Positions 35,901 to 50,900 are shown, numbered from the stretch's first letter. The stretch is DNA of 64,000 bases from Branchipolynoe longqiensis (GCA_030323885.1 CM059189.1:48801015-48865014); one strand, 5' to 3'. Notes: generated from the sequence alone by a model not told the origin. A program made the numbers and translations.

Positions 35901-38900
35901 TTATGGTTGGATTCTATCTAGATTTGATTCTTATTAAACATTTGTTTCTGGATAGAAGGGAATATTGAGGCAATTTAATAGAATCTGTTACTGTGGAAGC
36001 CTATGGTGTCAAAGTTTTGGTGTGCTTGACAACATTAATTCTGTATGTTTGCACTTCAAATATCTCTAAAGTTGGTCATTTAAAATAATAGTTACTTCAA
36101 ACTAAAGTAAAGTAGATTATACTAATCATTTTAATATCTTTATCTCAGAAAGCCATCGGATTATGCAACTTTAAACATTTAGCAACTATGGGAAGCTAAT
36201 ACAAACCTTCATAGCAACATGCATTCTGCTATTATTTGGAATCTGCTTTTTTTGCTATTATTTGGAAGGTTTTCACTTTTGATTTCCATGTCACACTTTA
36301 GGGCCCTGCTTCAGAGAATGACCGAGTTTACCTTGATGGACAGCGGGACGATGTAGTCTATGGAGCGCCTCTCGGGCCGGCACAGCCCCACCAGCTTCAG
36401 CATGGCGAGGTCAGTGATGCGTAGCGGCCGGGTGTACCAGGGCACGACCACGTGACTGCGGCTGTAGGGGGGGGGGGGGGCGGGCGGCAGCGTTAGGGAG
36501 GCAGACCTCGTTCTCACTCATCAACAGCTCATGCACAACGGCTTTAACAACAGTTTACTGCTCATTTTCGTTAATTACCAACAGCATACTTATCATGTTA
36601 CTGCTCATTTTCCTTATTTACTAACAGCATACTTATCCTGTTCTGTATTTACCAATAGTTTACTAATTAGTTGTTTGTACTTACCACTAAGTTACTGCTC
36701 ATTTTCCTTATTTACCAACATTTTACTTATCATGTTCTGTACTTAGCAACAGTTTACTAATTAGTTTGTTGTACTTACCGCTAAGTTACTGCTCATTTTC
36801 CTTATTTACCAACAGCATACTTATCATGTTCTGTATTTACCAACAGTTTACTAATTAGTTTTTTGTAATTACCGCTAAATTACTGCTCATTTTCCTTATT
36901 TACCAACATCTTACTTATCATGTTCTGTATTTACCAACAGTTTACTAATTAGTTTTTTGTAATTACCGCTAAGTTACTGCCCATTTTCCTTATCTACCAA
37001 CATCATACTTATCATGTTCTGCATTTCCCAACAGTTTACCAATTAGTTTCTGCATCTACCAATGATTTACTTAGCATTTTGCGTATTTACCAACAGCTTA
37101 CTAATCATTTCCATTATCTCACACACTATATCCATTTTCTCTAGTCCATCAAAATGTATGAACCATCTTCACTAGTTCATCACAATTAACTATTTCCGCT
37201 AGTACAATACAATTAACTAACCACATTTCCTAAGCAACATCTAAGGTCATATCAGGACGGGTACCGACTTGTGACAGTGCGCACTCATGGTGACTTTTAT
37301 AGTGCTGTCCCACTAGGAAATACTGACACTGAACCCCCCAGTCTGATGACATCAATGTTCCAGGAGCTAGGAGCACTGTCCTTACTTGGAGTGGCCAGGA
37401 ACGAAGAGCCAGAGGGCGTTGACGGCGGCCCTCACCTGCTGCTCGCTCTTGGCCGACCCCACCACCACCAGGGGGCGCCCCCGCAGCAGCGAGTACACCA
37501 CGTGAGGGCTGTAGGGGTGCTGGGTCATGAACCGCAGGATGCCGTAACCTACAGGAGGGCAAGGAGACGGCACTCACCATTAGAGGTCAAAGTTAAGGTC
37601 AAGGTCACGGTCAAAACTGCAAGGTGAGAGGAAAAAGGCAACCAGGGTATAACCAAACTGAACCTACAAGGTGGGCAAGCAGACGACACTCACCATTCAA
37701 GGTTAAGGTCAAGGTCAAGGCTGCAAGGTGAGGTGGGTGAGGGGGAGGGACGCCGACTATTTGAGTGAGGGTGGCTGTTCTTACCGGGTGACGTCGGGGT
37801 GAGGTTGGTGATGTGATCCGCGGCACTGATGACCGACACTCGCCGCATCTTGTGTTCCGCTGTGTCCTTCATACTTTCGCTGTTGTTCAGATTCCTGCCT
37901 ATTCTCTGGGGACTGGCTGTTATGTGGACATCAAAGAGAAGCTGGTTCACGTGCAAGAAAAGCAGCTCTCCATCAACAACGTAAAAGCTGCATAGTCCCA
38001 TGTTTTATATTTACCAACAGTTTACTAATCCTTTTGTTTGTATTTACCAATAATTTATTAACCATTTTCCTCATTTACCAACAGTTTATTAATCATGTTC
38101 TATATTTACCAACAGTTTACTAATTAGTTTCTGTATTTATCAATAATTTACAAACCATTTTCCATATTTACCGATAGCTTACTGATCATTTCCATTGGTT
38201 CCTCACAACCTACTACCTAACTTAGATACTGGTGCACTTATCAAACATTTGTCACCACATAGAAGGGAATGCCGAGTCAATTTAATAGAACCTGGCATAT
38301 GGTGTCAGAAGTTTGGTGTGCTTGCCAACATTATTTTTGGATGTTTGCACACGAAGCCTGCGCTCTATCGACTCAGCCACCGCGTCCGATCACCTAAGCC
38401 ATGTTCATCGTATAAAACTACCGTAGCACTAATTTATCAGTAATTGATGTTAAAGTTGAGAAAGCCTTCACTAACCTTTAGCATTATTCAATCCTCGGCG
38501 ACCTTTTTCTTCTTCCTCATCAAAGTCCATGGATTCTGTTGTAATAAAACCAGGAATAGTGTTAGAACCAGGAACCAGAAACCAGATAGAATGTCAGACA
38601 TTTTGACAAGAAACTTGCTTTAATGTTTGTGTTTGTTGTTGTTTAATGTCCTAGCAACAACTAATGTCATATCAGGACAGGTACCGACTTGTGACAGTGT
38701 GCACTCATGGTGACTGTATAGTGCTGCCCCACTGGGAGACCAGGCCACCAGCACCATGACCAGGCCACCAGTCACATTATCCCGACACTGAGCCAACCAG
38801 TCCTTGCCCTATCCTAATAATGCCGAGCGCCTGACTAGGAAGCGACAAGCATAACTTTTTAAGTCATTGGTTTGACTTGACCAGGGTTCGAGCCCATGAA

Positions 38901-41900
38901 CCCATGGCTTTGGATCCCCTGATCTCCCAAAACCAGAGATGGACGCACAACTCATTCGGCCATGCCGTCTGCTTTAAAAGAAAAGCTCTCGGAAAATAAG
39001 AATTGTCTGCTCTAAATGTTCCATTACAACGTTGCCATATTGACATGCCAGTTCCACAATTCGTGGCTTAAAAGCTGCATAGTCCGATGAAGAATCAAAT
39101 TTTCAAAACCAAAACAATTATCTAGATTTGATTGTACATATCTAACTTAGATACTGATATAGTTGTTACACATTTGTTTCTGCATAGAAGGGAATACTGA
39201 GTCAATTTAACAGAACCTGTTACTGCAGAAACCCATGGTGTGAGAGTTGTGGCATGCTTGCCAAAACTAATTTTACATGTTTGTACTTCAACTATCTCAA
39301 AACTTAGCCATTTAAAATAAAAGTTACTTCAAACTAAAGTAAAGTAGATAATGATTAATCTAATATATTTATCTCAGAAAAATACAGAAACTCAAAACCA
39401 TTGGACCATGCAACTTTAAGGTGAGGCAAAGTATGTGGTAGGGTTACGCAAAATGTTGGATACAACTTCACAAGTATGTCAGTGATCCAGAATAAACACA
39501 CAAATAATGGCGGCACTCATTCTGCCGACCTCTATCACACTTAATTCACTTAAAGTATAAATAAACAATCTCACCTGTGGCAGACATGTCGCTTATGTTG
39601 AGGCTGCTGTCATCTGTTGCCATGGTTACTATCGGTTGGATCTCATCCACGTCATCTTTGCTTACGATGGACAGCAAATCGAGGCTACACAAGCTGTCCC
39701 GCCTTGGAATGTAAGGTACGATGTAGTAGATGTGATACATAGAACAGTGAACCACACAAGCTGTCCCGCCTTGGAATGTAAGGTACGATGTAGTAGATGT
39801 GATACATAGAACAGTGAACCACACAAGCTGTCCCGCCTTGTGATGTAAGGTACGATGTAGTAGATGGGATACATAGAACAGTGAACCACACAAGCTGTCC
39901 CGCCTTGTGATGTAAGGTACAATGTAGTAGATGGGATACATAGAACAGTGAACCACACAAGCTGTCCCGCCTTTGGATGGAAGCGGCTTCATGTAAGGTA
40001 CAATGTAGTAGATGGGATACATAGAACAGTGAACCACACAAGCTGTCCCGCCTTGTGATGTAAGGTACGATGTAGTAGATGGGATACATAGAACAGTGAA
40101 CCACACAAGCTGTCCCGCCTTTGGATGGAAGCGGCTTCATGTAAGGTACGAAGTAGTAGATGGGATACATAGAACAGTGAACCACACAAGCTGTCCCGCC
40201 TTGTGATGTAAGGTACAATGTAGTAGATGTGATACATAGAACAGTGAACCACACAAGCTGTCCCGCCTTGTGATGTAAGGTACAATGTAGTAGATGTGAT
40301 ACATAGAACAGTGAACCACACAAGCTGTCCCGCCTTGGGATGTAAGGTACGATGTAGTAGATGGGATACATAGAACAGTGAACCACACAAGCTGTCCCGC
40401 CTTGTGATGTAAGGTACGATGTAGTAGATGGGATACATAGAACAGTGAACCACACAAGCTGTCCCGCCTTGTGATGTAAGGTACGATGTAGTAGATGTGA
40501 TACAGAGAAGAGTGAACCACACAAGCTGTCCCGCCTTGTGATGTAAGGTACAATGTAGTAGATGGGATACATAGAACAGTGAACCACACAAGCTGTCCCG
40601 CCTTGTGATGTAAGCGGCTTCATGTAAGGTACGATGTAGTAGATGGGATAAATAGAACAGTGAACCACACAAGCTGTCCCACCTTGGGATGTAAGGTACG
40701 ATGTAGTAGATGGGATACATAGAACAGTGAACCACACAAGCTGTCCCGCCTTGTGATGTAAGGTACGATGTAGTAGATGGGATACATAGAACAGTGAACC
40801 ACACAAGCTGTCCCGCCTTGGATGTAAGGTACGATGTAGTAGATGGGATACATAGAACAGTGAACCACACAAGCTGTCCCGCCTTGTGATGTAAGGTACG
40901 ATGTAGTAGATGGGATACATAGAACAGTGAACCACACAAGCTGTCCCGCCTTGTGATGTAAGGTACGATGTAGTAGATGGGATACATAGAACAGTGAACC
41001 ACACAAGCTGTCCCGCCTTGTGATGTAAGCGGCTTCATGTAAGGTACGATGTAGTAGATGGGATACATAGAACAGTGAACCACACAAGCTGTCCCGCCTT
41101 GGGATGTAAGGTACGATGTAGTAGATGGGATACATAGAACAGTGAACCACACAAGCTGTCCCGCCTTGTGATGTAAGCGGCTTCATGTAAGGTACGATGT
41201 AGTAGATGGGATACATAGAACAGTGAACCACACAAGCTGTCCCGCCTTGTGATGTAAGCGGCTTCATGTAAGGTACAATGTAGTAGATGGGATACATAGA
41301 ACAGTGAACCACACAAGCTGTCCCGCCTTGTGATGTAAGCGGCTTCATGTAAGGTACGATGTAGTAGATGTGATACATAGAACAGTGAACCACACAAGCT
41401 GTCCCGCCTTGTGATGGAAGCGGCTTCATGTAAGGTACGATGTAGTAGATGTGATACATAGAACAGTGAACCACACAAGCTGTCCCGCCTTGTGATGGAA
41501 GCGGCTTCATGTAAGGTACGATGTAGTAGATGTGATACATAGAACAGTGAACCACACAAGCTGTCCCGCCTTGTGATGTAAGCGGCTTCATGTAAGGTAC
41601 GATGTAGTAGATGGGATACATAGAACAGTGAACCACACAAGCTGTCCCGCCTTGCGATGTAAGGTACGATGTAGTAGATACATAGAACAGTGAACCACAC
41701 AAGCTGTCCCGCCTTGTGATGTAAGGTACGATGTAGTAGATGTGATACATAGAACAGTGAACCACACAAGCTGTCCCGCCTTGTGATGTAAGGTACGATG
41801 TAGTAGATGTGATACATAGAACAGTGAACCACACAAGCTGTCCCACCTTGGGATGTAAGCGGCTTCATGTAAGGTACGATGTAGTAGATGTGATACATAG

Positions 41901-44900
41901 AACAGTGAACCACACAAGCTGTCCCGCCTTGTGAAGTGTAAGGTACGATGTAGTAGTGATACATAGAACAGTGAACCACACAAGCTGTCCCGCCTTGTGA
42001 TGTAAGGTACGAATGTAGTAGATGTGATACATAGAACAGTGAACCACACACGCTGTCCCGCCTTGTGATGTAACGGCTTCATGTAAGGTACAATGTAGTA
42101 GATGTGATACATAGAACAGTGAACCACACAAGCTGTCCTGCCTTGGATGGAGCGGTTCATGTAAGGTACAATGTAGTAGATGGGATACATAGAACAGTGA
42201 ACCACACACGCTGTCCCGCCTTGTGATGTAAGCGGCTTCATGTAAGGTACAATGTAGTAGATGTGATACATAGAACAGTGAACCACACAAGCTGTCCTGC
42301 CTTTGGATGGAAGCGGCTTCATGTAAGGTACAATGTAGTAGATGGGATACATAGAACAGTGAACCACACACGCTGTCCCGCCTTGTGATGTAAGCGGCTT
42401 CATGTAAGGTACAATGTAGTAGATGTGATACATAGAACAGTGAACCACACAAGCTGTCCTGCCTTTGGATGGAAGCGGCTTCATGTAAGGTACAATGTAG
42501 TAGATGGGATACATAGAACAGTGAACCACACACGCTGTCCCGCCTTGTGATGTAAGCGGCTTCATGTAAGGTACAATGTAGTAGATGGGATACATAGAAC
42601 AGTGAACCACACAAGTTGTCTCACAACCAAACATTACAACTACAAATATTTGTTATTGTTGCTGTTTGATGCTTTATGTCCTAGCAACATCTAAGGTAAT
42701 ATCAGGACGGGTACCGACTTGTAACAATGCGCACTCACGGCGACTTTATAGTGCTGTTCCACTGGGAGACCAGGCCACTGGCACCATGACCCAATATCCC
42801 ACACAGTCACATTATCCTGGTACCGTGCTAACCAGTCCTTGCACTATCCTATTAATGCAGAGTGCCAGGCTAGGTAGAGACAAGAATCAATTTTATAAAT
42901 CAATGGTTTGACAAAGCTGGGATTCGAATTCCCTACCTACCGCACGGGAATCCTGCGCTCTACCCATTCGGCCACCGCGTCCGGTGATGACGCGAAATAT
43001 CATCTTGAGCATATAAAGAAGTTGCTTGTTGAGCAACAGGTCTAAATGTATGACAATCCACACAATACCATTTCAGATATGATAACCGATTTGTAGCGCA
43101 TCGTTTTGTGATATGGGGTAATAAAGGAGTCAGTTAATCTTGAAGATAAAAACGAATATGCCACAACCTCCATAGTTATTAACATATTTCTTTATGGTTA
43201 TACCTGCTCTTTAAAATAAAGAAAGAGAAAACCCTTATAGGGATGATTTTGCTTCTTTGTTTGGGTTTTACGTCCTAGCAACATCTATGGTTATATCAGG
43301 ACGGGGTACAAGGGTGATTCCCAAGAGTCAACTTTCAGAAAAGTACAGTAACAGAAGATTTTTAATAGGACTTGCCAGCCGAGATAATGCTAGGTGGAGC
43401 TTGTGTAATGTCAGTCCATACTCTTTGTGTACTATCAGTCAGTATCGGCTCACTCGGAATCATTGTTCTTTATTTATGTACGCTACGCTAACGAAAATTG
43501 TGCTAAATATTGTCTCACATATCTAAGATGGCATAATTAAACTTACTTTGATGAGATGTACCTTAAGAAACAGCTGAAAGGGTTTTGTTTGTTTATTTTG
43601 TTTATTTGTTTGTGGTTTTCCCCTTTTCACTGAATGATCTGCGATAGGAAAAGCATTGAGATGCAGAGTAGTCTGGTCCTCTGGTCTCCTCCACTGACAG
43701 GGTTCCTGTTAGCATGGTCCCCTTATCGATAGTACACAAAGGGTACGGACTGAGAGTACATGAGTGCCACCTAGCGTTATTTCGGCTGGCCGGCAAGTCC
43801 TATTGAAAAAGCACATTGTAAATAGCATTGTGTTTCAGGATGTACTCACTCTTCGACGTACGCGGAACCCAGCACAAAGGCAGGCTCGAAGTTGGACTGC
43901 GCTGTGGTGGGCGGAGTCGTCAGGTCCTCTTGGCATGACAGGAACGAGTCGACGGAGTGGAAGCTGGCCAGCGTGTCGTCCTGAAACAGTCACTCGCTGT
44001 ACCTCTCACTGCAACCGGCTCCCCGCAAACACCACACAGCTGCACTCATAGCTGCCATGTCAGCGAGCATCTCATGTAATTAGGTTGGTTGGTTATTGGA
44101 GTTTTACGTCCTGGCAACATCTAAGGTCATATGAGGACGGGTATCGACTTATGACTGCGCACTCATGGCGACTTTATAGTGCTGCCCCACTGGGAGACTA
44201 GGCCACCAGCACCATGACCTCATATTCCACTCAGTCACATTATCCTGACTGACACTGAGCTAACCAGTCCTTGCCCTATCCTAATAATGCCGAACGCCTG
44301 ACTAGGATGCGACAAGTAAATCAATCAATAGTTCCGTCCTCTAGTCGAGGGTTGGATGCAATGGTTCTCCACTTGTCCCGATGGTGTGCTGTTCTGATAG
44401 ACTGTGAATAATTCTGTGAATGCAAATTCTGCAAAGCCTAAAATGCGACAAGTATCAACTTTTAAATCATTGGTTTGATCGACCAGGGTTGGAACCCATC
44501 GGTTCGAATCCCACGATTTACCAAAACGGAAGATGGACGCTCAACTCATTCGGCCATCTAGTCTGGTTTATGCCATGCGGGTGTCTGAATTACTAGAACA
44601 TGGAGAAGACAAATCTGACACTCTCTACTGAACACACTCTACTGAACACTCTGAGAGACAAGTACAGCAAATATACAGTAAAACCTCTCTATACCTACCC
44701 CTCCACAGATCGACCACTCCCCTATATCGATCGCTTTATTTGGGTCCCAACAATACCATTGTAAGGGTATTCTAACTCTCTAAACCGACCACCTCCCATG
44801 GTCGGTCGATTTAGAGAGGTTTTACTGTATATATATAATACCTGTTCATCAGCCAACAAATTTAACTTGTCCAACGAACAAGCTCAAGGCATATTCTACT

Positions 44901-47900
44901 TGTCGATGCCTATTCTCAATTGTCCAAGACAAGCGGACAATCTCTTATTGCAACCGCTGAATGGCTTCTATAGGTACTCACCGAGAGCCACCGCCGCAGC
45001 AGGTTGTTGGTGGACTGTGCAGTCTTCATGTGACTCAGCGCTAGCGGCCAGTTGTTACCAGAAAGGTCTCTGTCAGGCAAAACACAACGGTACACATGTA
45101 GATTAACACACACACACTCGTACTCACAAACTCGCACACTCACACATTGCTAGCGGTCAGTTGTTACCAGAAAGGTCTCTGTCAGGCAAAACACAACGGT
45201 ACACATGTAGATTAACACACACACACTCACACGCACACTCACACACTCACTCACAGTGCTAGCGGCCAGTTGTTACCAGAAAGGTCTCTGTCAGGCAAAA
45301 CACAATGGTACACATGTAGATTAACACACACACACTCGCACACCCACACACTCACCCAGTGCTAGCGGCCAGTTGTTACCAGAAAGGTCTCTGTCAGGCA
45401 AAACACAACAGTACACATGCAGATTAACACACACACACTCGCACACTCACACACACACACTCACACAGTGCTAGCGGCCAGTTGTTACCAGAAAGGTCTC
45501 TGTCAGGCAAAACACAACAGTACACATGTAGATTAACACACACACACTCGCACACTCACACACACACACTCACACAGTGCTAGTGGCCAGTTGTTACCAG
45601 AAAGGTCTGTCAGGCAAAACACAACGGTACACATGTAGATTAACACACACACACTTGCACACTCACACACTCACACAGTGCTAGTGGCCAGTTGTTACCA
45701 GAAAGGTCTCTGTCAGGCAAAACACAATGGTACACATGTAGAATTAACACACACACACTCGCACACTCGCACACTCACACAGTGCTAGCAGCCAGTTGTT
45801 ACCAGAAAGGTCTCTGTCAGGCAAAACACAACAGTACACATGTAGAATTAACACACACACACACTCACACAGCGCTAGCGGCCAGTTGTTACCAGAAAGG
45901 TCTCTGTCAGGCAAAACACAACGGTACACATGTAAATTAACACACACACTCTCGTACTCACACACTCACACAGTCCTAGCGGCCAGTTGTTACCAGAAAG
46001 GTCTCTGTCAGGCAAAACACAAAGGTACACATGTAGAATTAACACACACACTCACACAGCGCTAGCGGCCAGTTGTTACCAGAAAGGTCTCTGTCAGGCA
46101 AAACACAACGATACACATGTAGAATTAACACACACACTCACACAGTGCAAGCGGCCAGTTGTTACCAGAAAGGTCTCTGTCAGGCAAAACACAACGGTAC
46201 ACATGTAGATTAACACACACACACTCGCAAACTCACACACTGACACAGTGCTAGCAGCCAGTTGTTACTAGAAAGGTCTCTGTCAGGCAAAAAACAACAG
46301 CACACATGTAGATTAACACACACACACTCGCAAACTCACACAGTGCTAGTGGCCAGTTGTTACCAGAAAGGTCTCTGTCAGGCAAAAAACAACAGCACAC
46401 ATGTAGATTAAAACACACACACTCGCAAACTCACACACTCACACAGTGCTAGCGGCCAGTTGTTACTAGAAAGGTCTCTGTCAGGCAAAACACAACAGTA
46501 CACATGTATAATTAACACACACACACACTCGCACACTCACACACTCGCACACTCACACAGTGCTAGCAGCCAGTTGTTACCAGAAAGGTCTCTGTCAGGC
46601 AAAACAATGGTACACATGTAGAATTAATACACACACACACGCACACTCACACACACTCGGTGCTGGCGGTCAGTTGTTACCAGAAAGGTCTCTGTCAGGC
46701 AAATCACAATGGTACATTAATACACACACACATACACCACCCTCACTTTTATTTGTTGGTAAAACAGTTTATTCATCAGAATATACATATTTTCAGCGCA
46801 GAGGCACTGGTCTTCCTGCCATTTACATTAGATTGTAAATAGGCAGTTCAACCGTACTTAAGTAGGACATATTAGTAAATTATGAAGGAGGTTAATGTGT
46901 TAGTGGCTTGCCATAATAAGTTCAGTATTATGGGCTAAGATGGTGGGTCGCTGCAAAAACTGTGCTGCTATTATGGGTACGGTATGTGATGGGGGCGGGT
47001 GGGAGATTGGAGCCGAATATGTAATCAGAACATCACCTAAAGTGATACCAATATATGTCTTAATACACTCACCACTCTCAACTGGTTGTACAACATAACT
47101 TACAGTGATTTATTCATTTAAAACAAACTCCTATCATTAAATGTAATCTATTAATACTTGGCGGTTTTTTGCACAATTAGAGCAGATTTCGACAAGGGAC
47201 TCAACAAATTAGTCATGTAGATAACCCTTAGTTTTGTTTGTTGTTTTACGTCCTAGTAACATCTGAGGTCAAATCAGGACGGGCACCGACTTGTGACAGT
47301 GCACACTCATGGTGATTTTATAGTACTGCCCCACTAGGAGACCAGGTCGCCGGCACCATGACCCGATATCCCACACAGTCGCATCATCCTGATACTGTGC
47401 TAACTAGTCCTTGTCATGTCCTATCCTATTAATGCTGAGCACCAGGCTAGGTAGCGACAAGTATCAATTTAGTTAGTCACTGGTTTTACTCAGCTGGGAT
47501 TCAAAGTCCTCACCTTCCGCACTGAAAGCCTGCACTCTACCAATTCGGCCACCGCGTCCGGTCATATAACCCTTAGTCACAGTTGGATTACACGGCAAAG
47601 CTGACTAAAACTACCATCAAATTGTGTTGTTAAACACAATCTTAATTGAAAGTATTGTCTTTATTTAAAGCTGCATATTCGGATGAAGCAGCAAATCTTC
47701 AAAGCCAAAATAGTTATCTAGAATTGATTCTACATATCTAGCTTAGATACTGATGCACTCATTAAGTATTTATTACCAAATAGAAGGGAAGAGTGAGTCA
47801 ATTTAACAGAACCTATTACTGCTGAAGCCTGTGTAGTCATAGTTTTGGCGTGCATACCAAAACTAATTTGACATGTTTTTTTGTGGGCTTTTAAAAAATA

Positions 47901-50900
47901 TTTGTATTCATCTGAATACATATTTTGTCAGCGCCGAGGCATTGGTCTTCCAGCCGTTGGAGCGATCACATTTGATTTGTATATAGTGGAAGTGGAATGT
48001 GTTGCATTGTGTGCAGCACAACCCATTCTGCACTCCAAATATCTCAAAACTTAGCTATTAAAAATAAAAGTTACTTCAAACTAAAGTAAGGTAGATTATA
48101 ACAATCAATTTAATATATTTATATTAGAAAAATGACAGAAACTCAAAAGCATCGGACTAAGCCACTTTAAATAAATATAGTTGCTGTTGTGTACAGTGCT
48201 GAGCTGTAATTAAATGACGCTGACGTACCCGTCAATGTTGCTGAGGAAGTTGACAGTCACATTACGTCCCAGGGTCAGTAACGTTGCCGGGGGGTCTGTG
48301 GGCAAAGGAACATGTGTTGTTTGTGTGTTGTTTTACGTCCTAGCAACATCTAAGGTCATATCAGGATGGGTACCGACTTGTGACAGTGTGCACTCCTAGT
48401 GACTTTATAGTGCTGCCCCACTGGGAAACCAGGCTGCTGGCACCATGACCCGACATCCCACAGTCACATTATCCTGATACTGTGATAACCAGTCCTTGTC
48501 CTATCCTATTAATGCTGAGTGCCAGGCTAGGTAATGACAAGAATCAATTTTGTACGTCATTGGTTTGACTCGGCTGGGATTCAGACTCCCGACCTTCCGC
48601 ATGGGAAATCTACGCTCTACCGATTCGGTCACCACGTCCGATAAACTATTATGATGTCTACAAGTATGGATAATTATGTCTTCCATTTCTGTAATGCAAT
48701 TTTTGGTATTTGCTGTAAAGCTCTACCCTGATATGCATAATAACCTACCAATTATAATTTCAGGATAGGTCAGGTGTAGTTAGCAAACCATAAAAAATGA
48801 TTAAACCACTAAATTAAAAAGAGATAACATTTTGAGTGATACAATTGATTTGCTGCATTCATACATTTTAGTAGTGTTCAAAATGCATGAACAGGAAATA
48901 TATTACTACAAGGAAACGAACGAGCTGATCGGGCTGCGAAGAAGGCCCTGAACTGTGATCTTGAACCGTGTCTGATCCCTCACTCTGATCTCAAACCACT
49001 AATAGCTACCCACATAAAATCCAAATGGCAACATGAGTGGGATGAAAATATTAATAAACTTAAAGAAATTGAACCATCTGTGGGAAACCCACCACAGACC
49101 CATGCGCGAGGTCGGCGGGACCAAGTGGTCCTTAGCCACTGCCGTATTGGCCACTCGTGGCTTACACATGCTTTTCTGCTCAAGGGGGAACCTCCCCCTG
49201 AATGTATTGGGTGTCAGTCCCCACTGACACTCAAACACATCTTACTCAGTTGTGTTGACTTTTTGGCCCTGCTCCAACAATTCTACACTGCAGACAGTAT
49301 GCGTGACCTTTTTACTAAAGTAGAACAAGAAGACATTTTGGCCATTTTGAGGGCAGCTGGTCTGTACCGCCTCATATAGTTCATTAAAACAATTTTTATC
49401 AATTAATTCTTTCATTTAAGAGACCAGACGGGAGAGCCGAATGAGTTGGAGCGTCCATCTCCTGTGCTGGTAGATTGTGGGTTCGAACCATGGTCGAGTC
49501 AAACCAATGACTTGAAAATTGGTGCTTGTCACTTCCTAGCCAGGCGCTCGGCATTATTAGGACAGGGCAAGGACTGGTGTGCTCAGTGTCAGGATAATGT
49601 GACTGAGTGGGATGCCAGGTCATGGTGCCGGTGGCCTGGTTTCCCAGTGAGACAGCACTATAAAGTCGCCATGAGTGCGCACTGTCACAAGTCGGTACCC
49701 GTCCTGATATGACCTTAGATGTTGCTAGGACATAAAACAACAACAAACAAACAAACAACTAATATATTACTAATATTATTAGCATTTGGCCCAAAGACAT
49801 TTAAAAACAACCCTGATAAGTGTGATTTGAAGAAGTGCCTACATGAATACATTCAAAACCAAGTCATGCTGTGGCATTGCTCATTATTTCATGCTGACAC
49901 TCTACTCCAGTAGGGGCGCTGTGAAATTCACATGACTAACAGCGCTCCAAACAGGAAACGCAGAAGGCAGCTTTTATAATCGCTTGTACTTTTATAGTTA
50001 AAGCGACCCAGTATTCACTGCGTGTTAGTTCTGATTTGTGCCACAGGTGATGCATTTAGTAGCGTAGTAGTCTGCACTGACCTCTCAGGTAAGGAGCCAC
50101 ATAGACAGGTAGGCATGGACATGATGGTGACATCAGGGAGCCTAGGTAGTGTAATGGTTAGCACACTGGCTGGGGATGCAAGAGATGTGGGTTTGATTCC
50201 CACTGTAGGCACAATATTTACCATTTTCATCACCCCCACAACACGCGTTGTTGTGACCAGGATCCTGTACAAGCTACGCGTTGTAGGGTTGTTGAACCTA
50301 AACTGTGTATGTATATGTAAGTGCATTGCCTGTATGTATGTAGTTGTAAGCATTAAATGACCATTTAAAAGACTTACAATTCCAGGGGACGAGTGTAGTA
50401 GTCTGCACTGACCTCTCAGGAAAGGAGCCACATAGACAGGTGGGCATGGATAGTGTGGGGACATTAGGGAGCCTAGGTGGTGTAATGGTTAGCACACTGG
50501 TCTGGAATGCAAGAGATGTGAGTTGGATTTCCAGTCTAGGCACAATATTTCCCAATTTCATCACCCCCCACGACAATACTGAGCTTCGTCACGTGGGGTT
50601 ACACTTACCTATGAGGTGAGATTCCTTCCTTTCTATCTCTAACGTAGCCAATTCTCGACTAAAATACTGCAAAGGGAAGTACATTTTCGTAATCATTTTT
50701 TTGTTGTAACTCGGATGACAATCAAATTAGCAAATCATCAATAATTTCTAACTCAAAATATGATTTTAAAATACTTACATGAAGTATCTTTTATCAATAC
50801 AACATTCTTATTGCTAACATATCCTAGCAGTGAGGTTTAAACGAAAATGACTACAAAACATCGAAATCTTCACGGATAATCGAGAACCTCACATAAATGT

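Noticed and set aside
37916..38001. Exon l starting at the MITE edge (CTATGCAG acceptor)
   Set aside because: The frame would be wrong for the preceding exons; the acceptor CACATAACAG at 37917-37918 fits the phase.
39685..42634. Long minus-strand open frames (up to 439 codons) as genes
   Set aside because: They are translations of a 67/81-bp minisatellite; all three minus frames stay open and repeat the same peptide unit.
50140..50210. Functional tRNA gene
   Set aside because: A and B boxes are present but the cloverleaf is not intact, and the unit is a SINE head with a long body. The same applies to 13720-13800 and to the SINE-1 heads.
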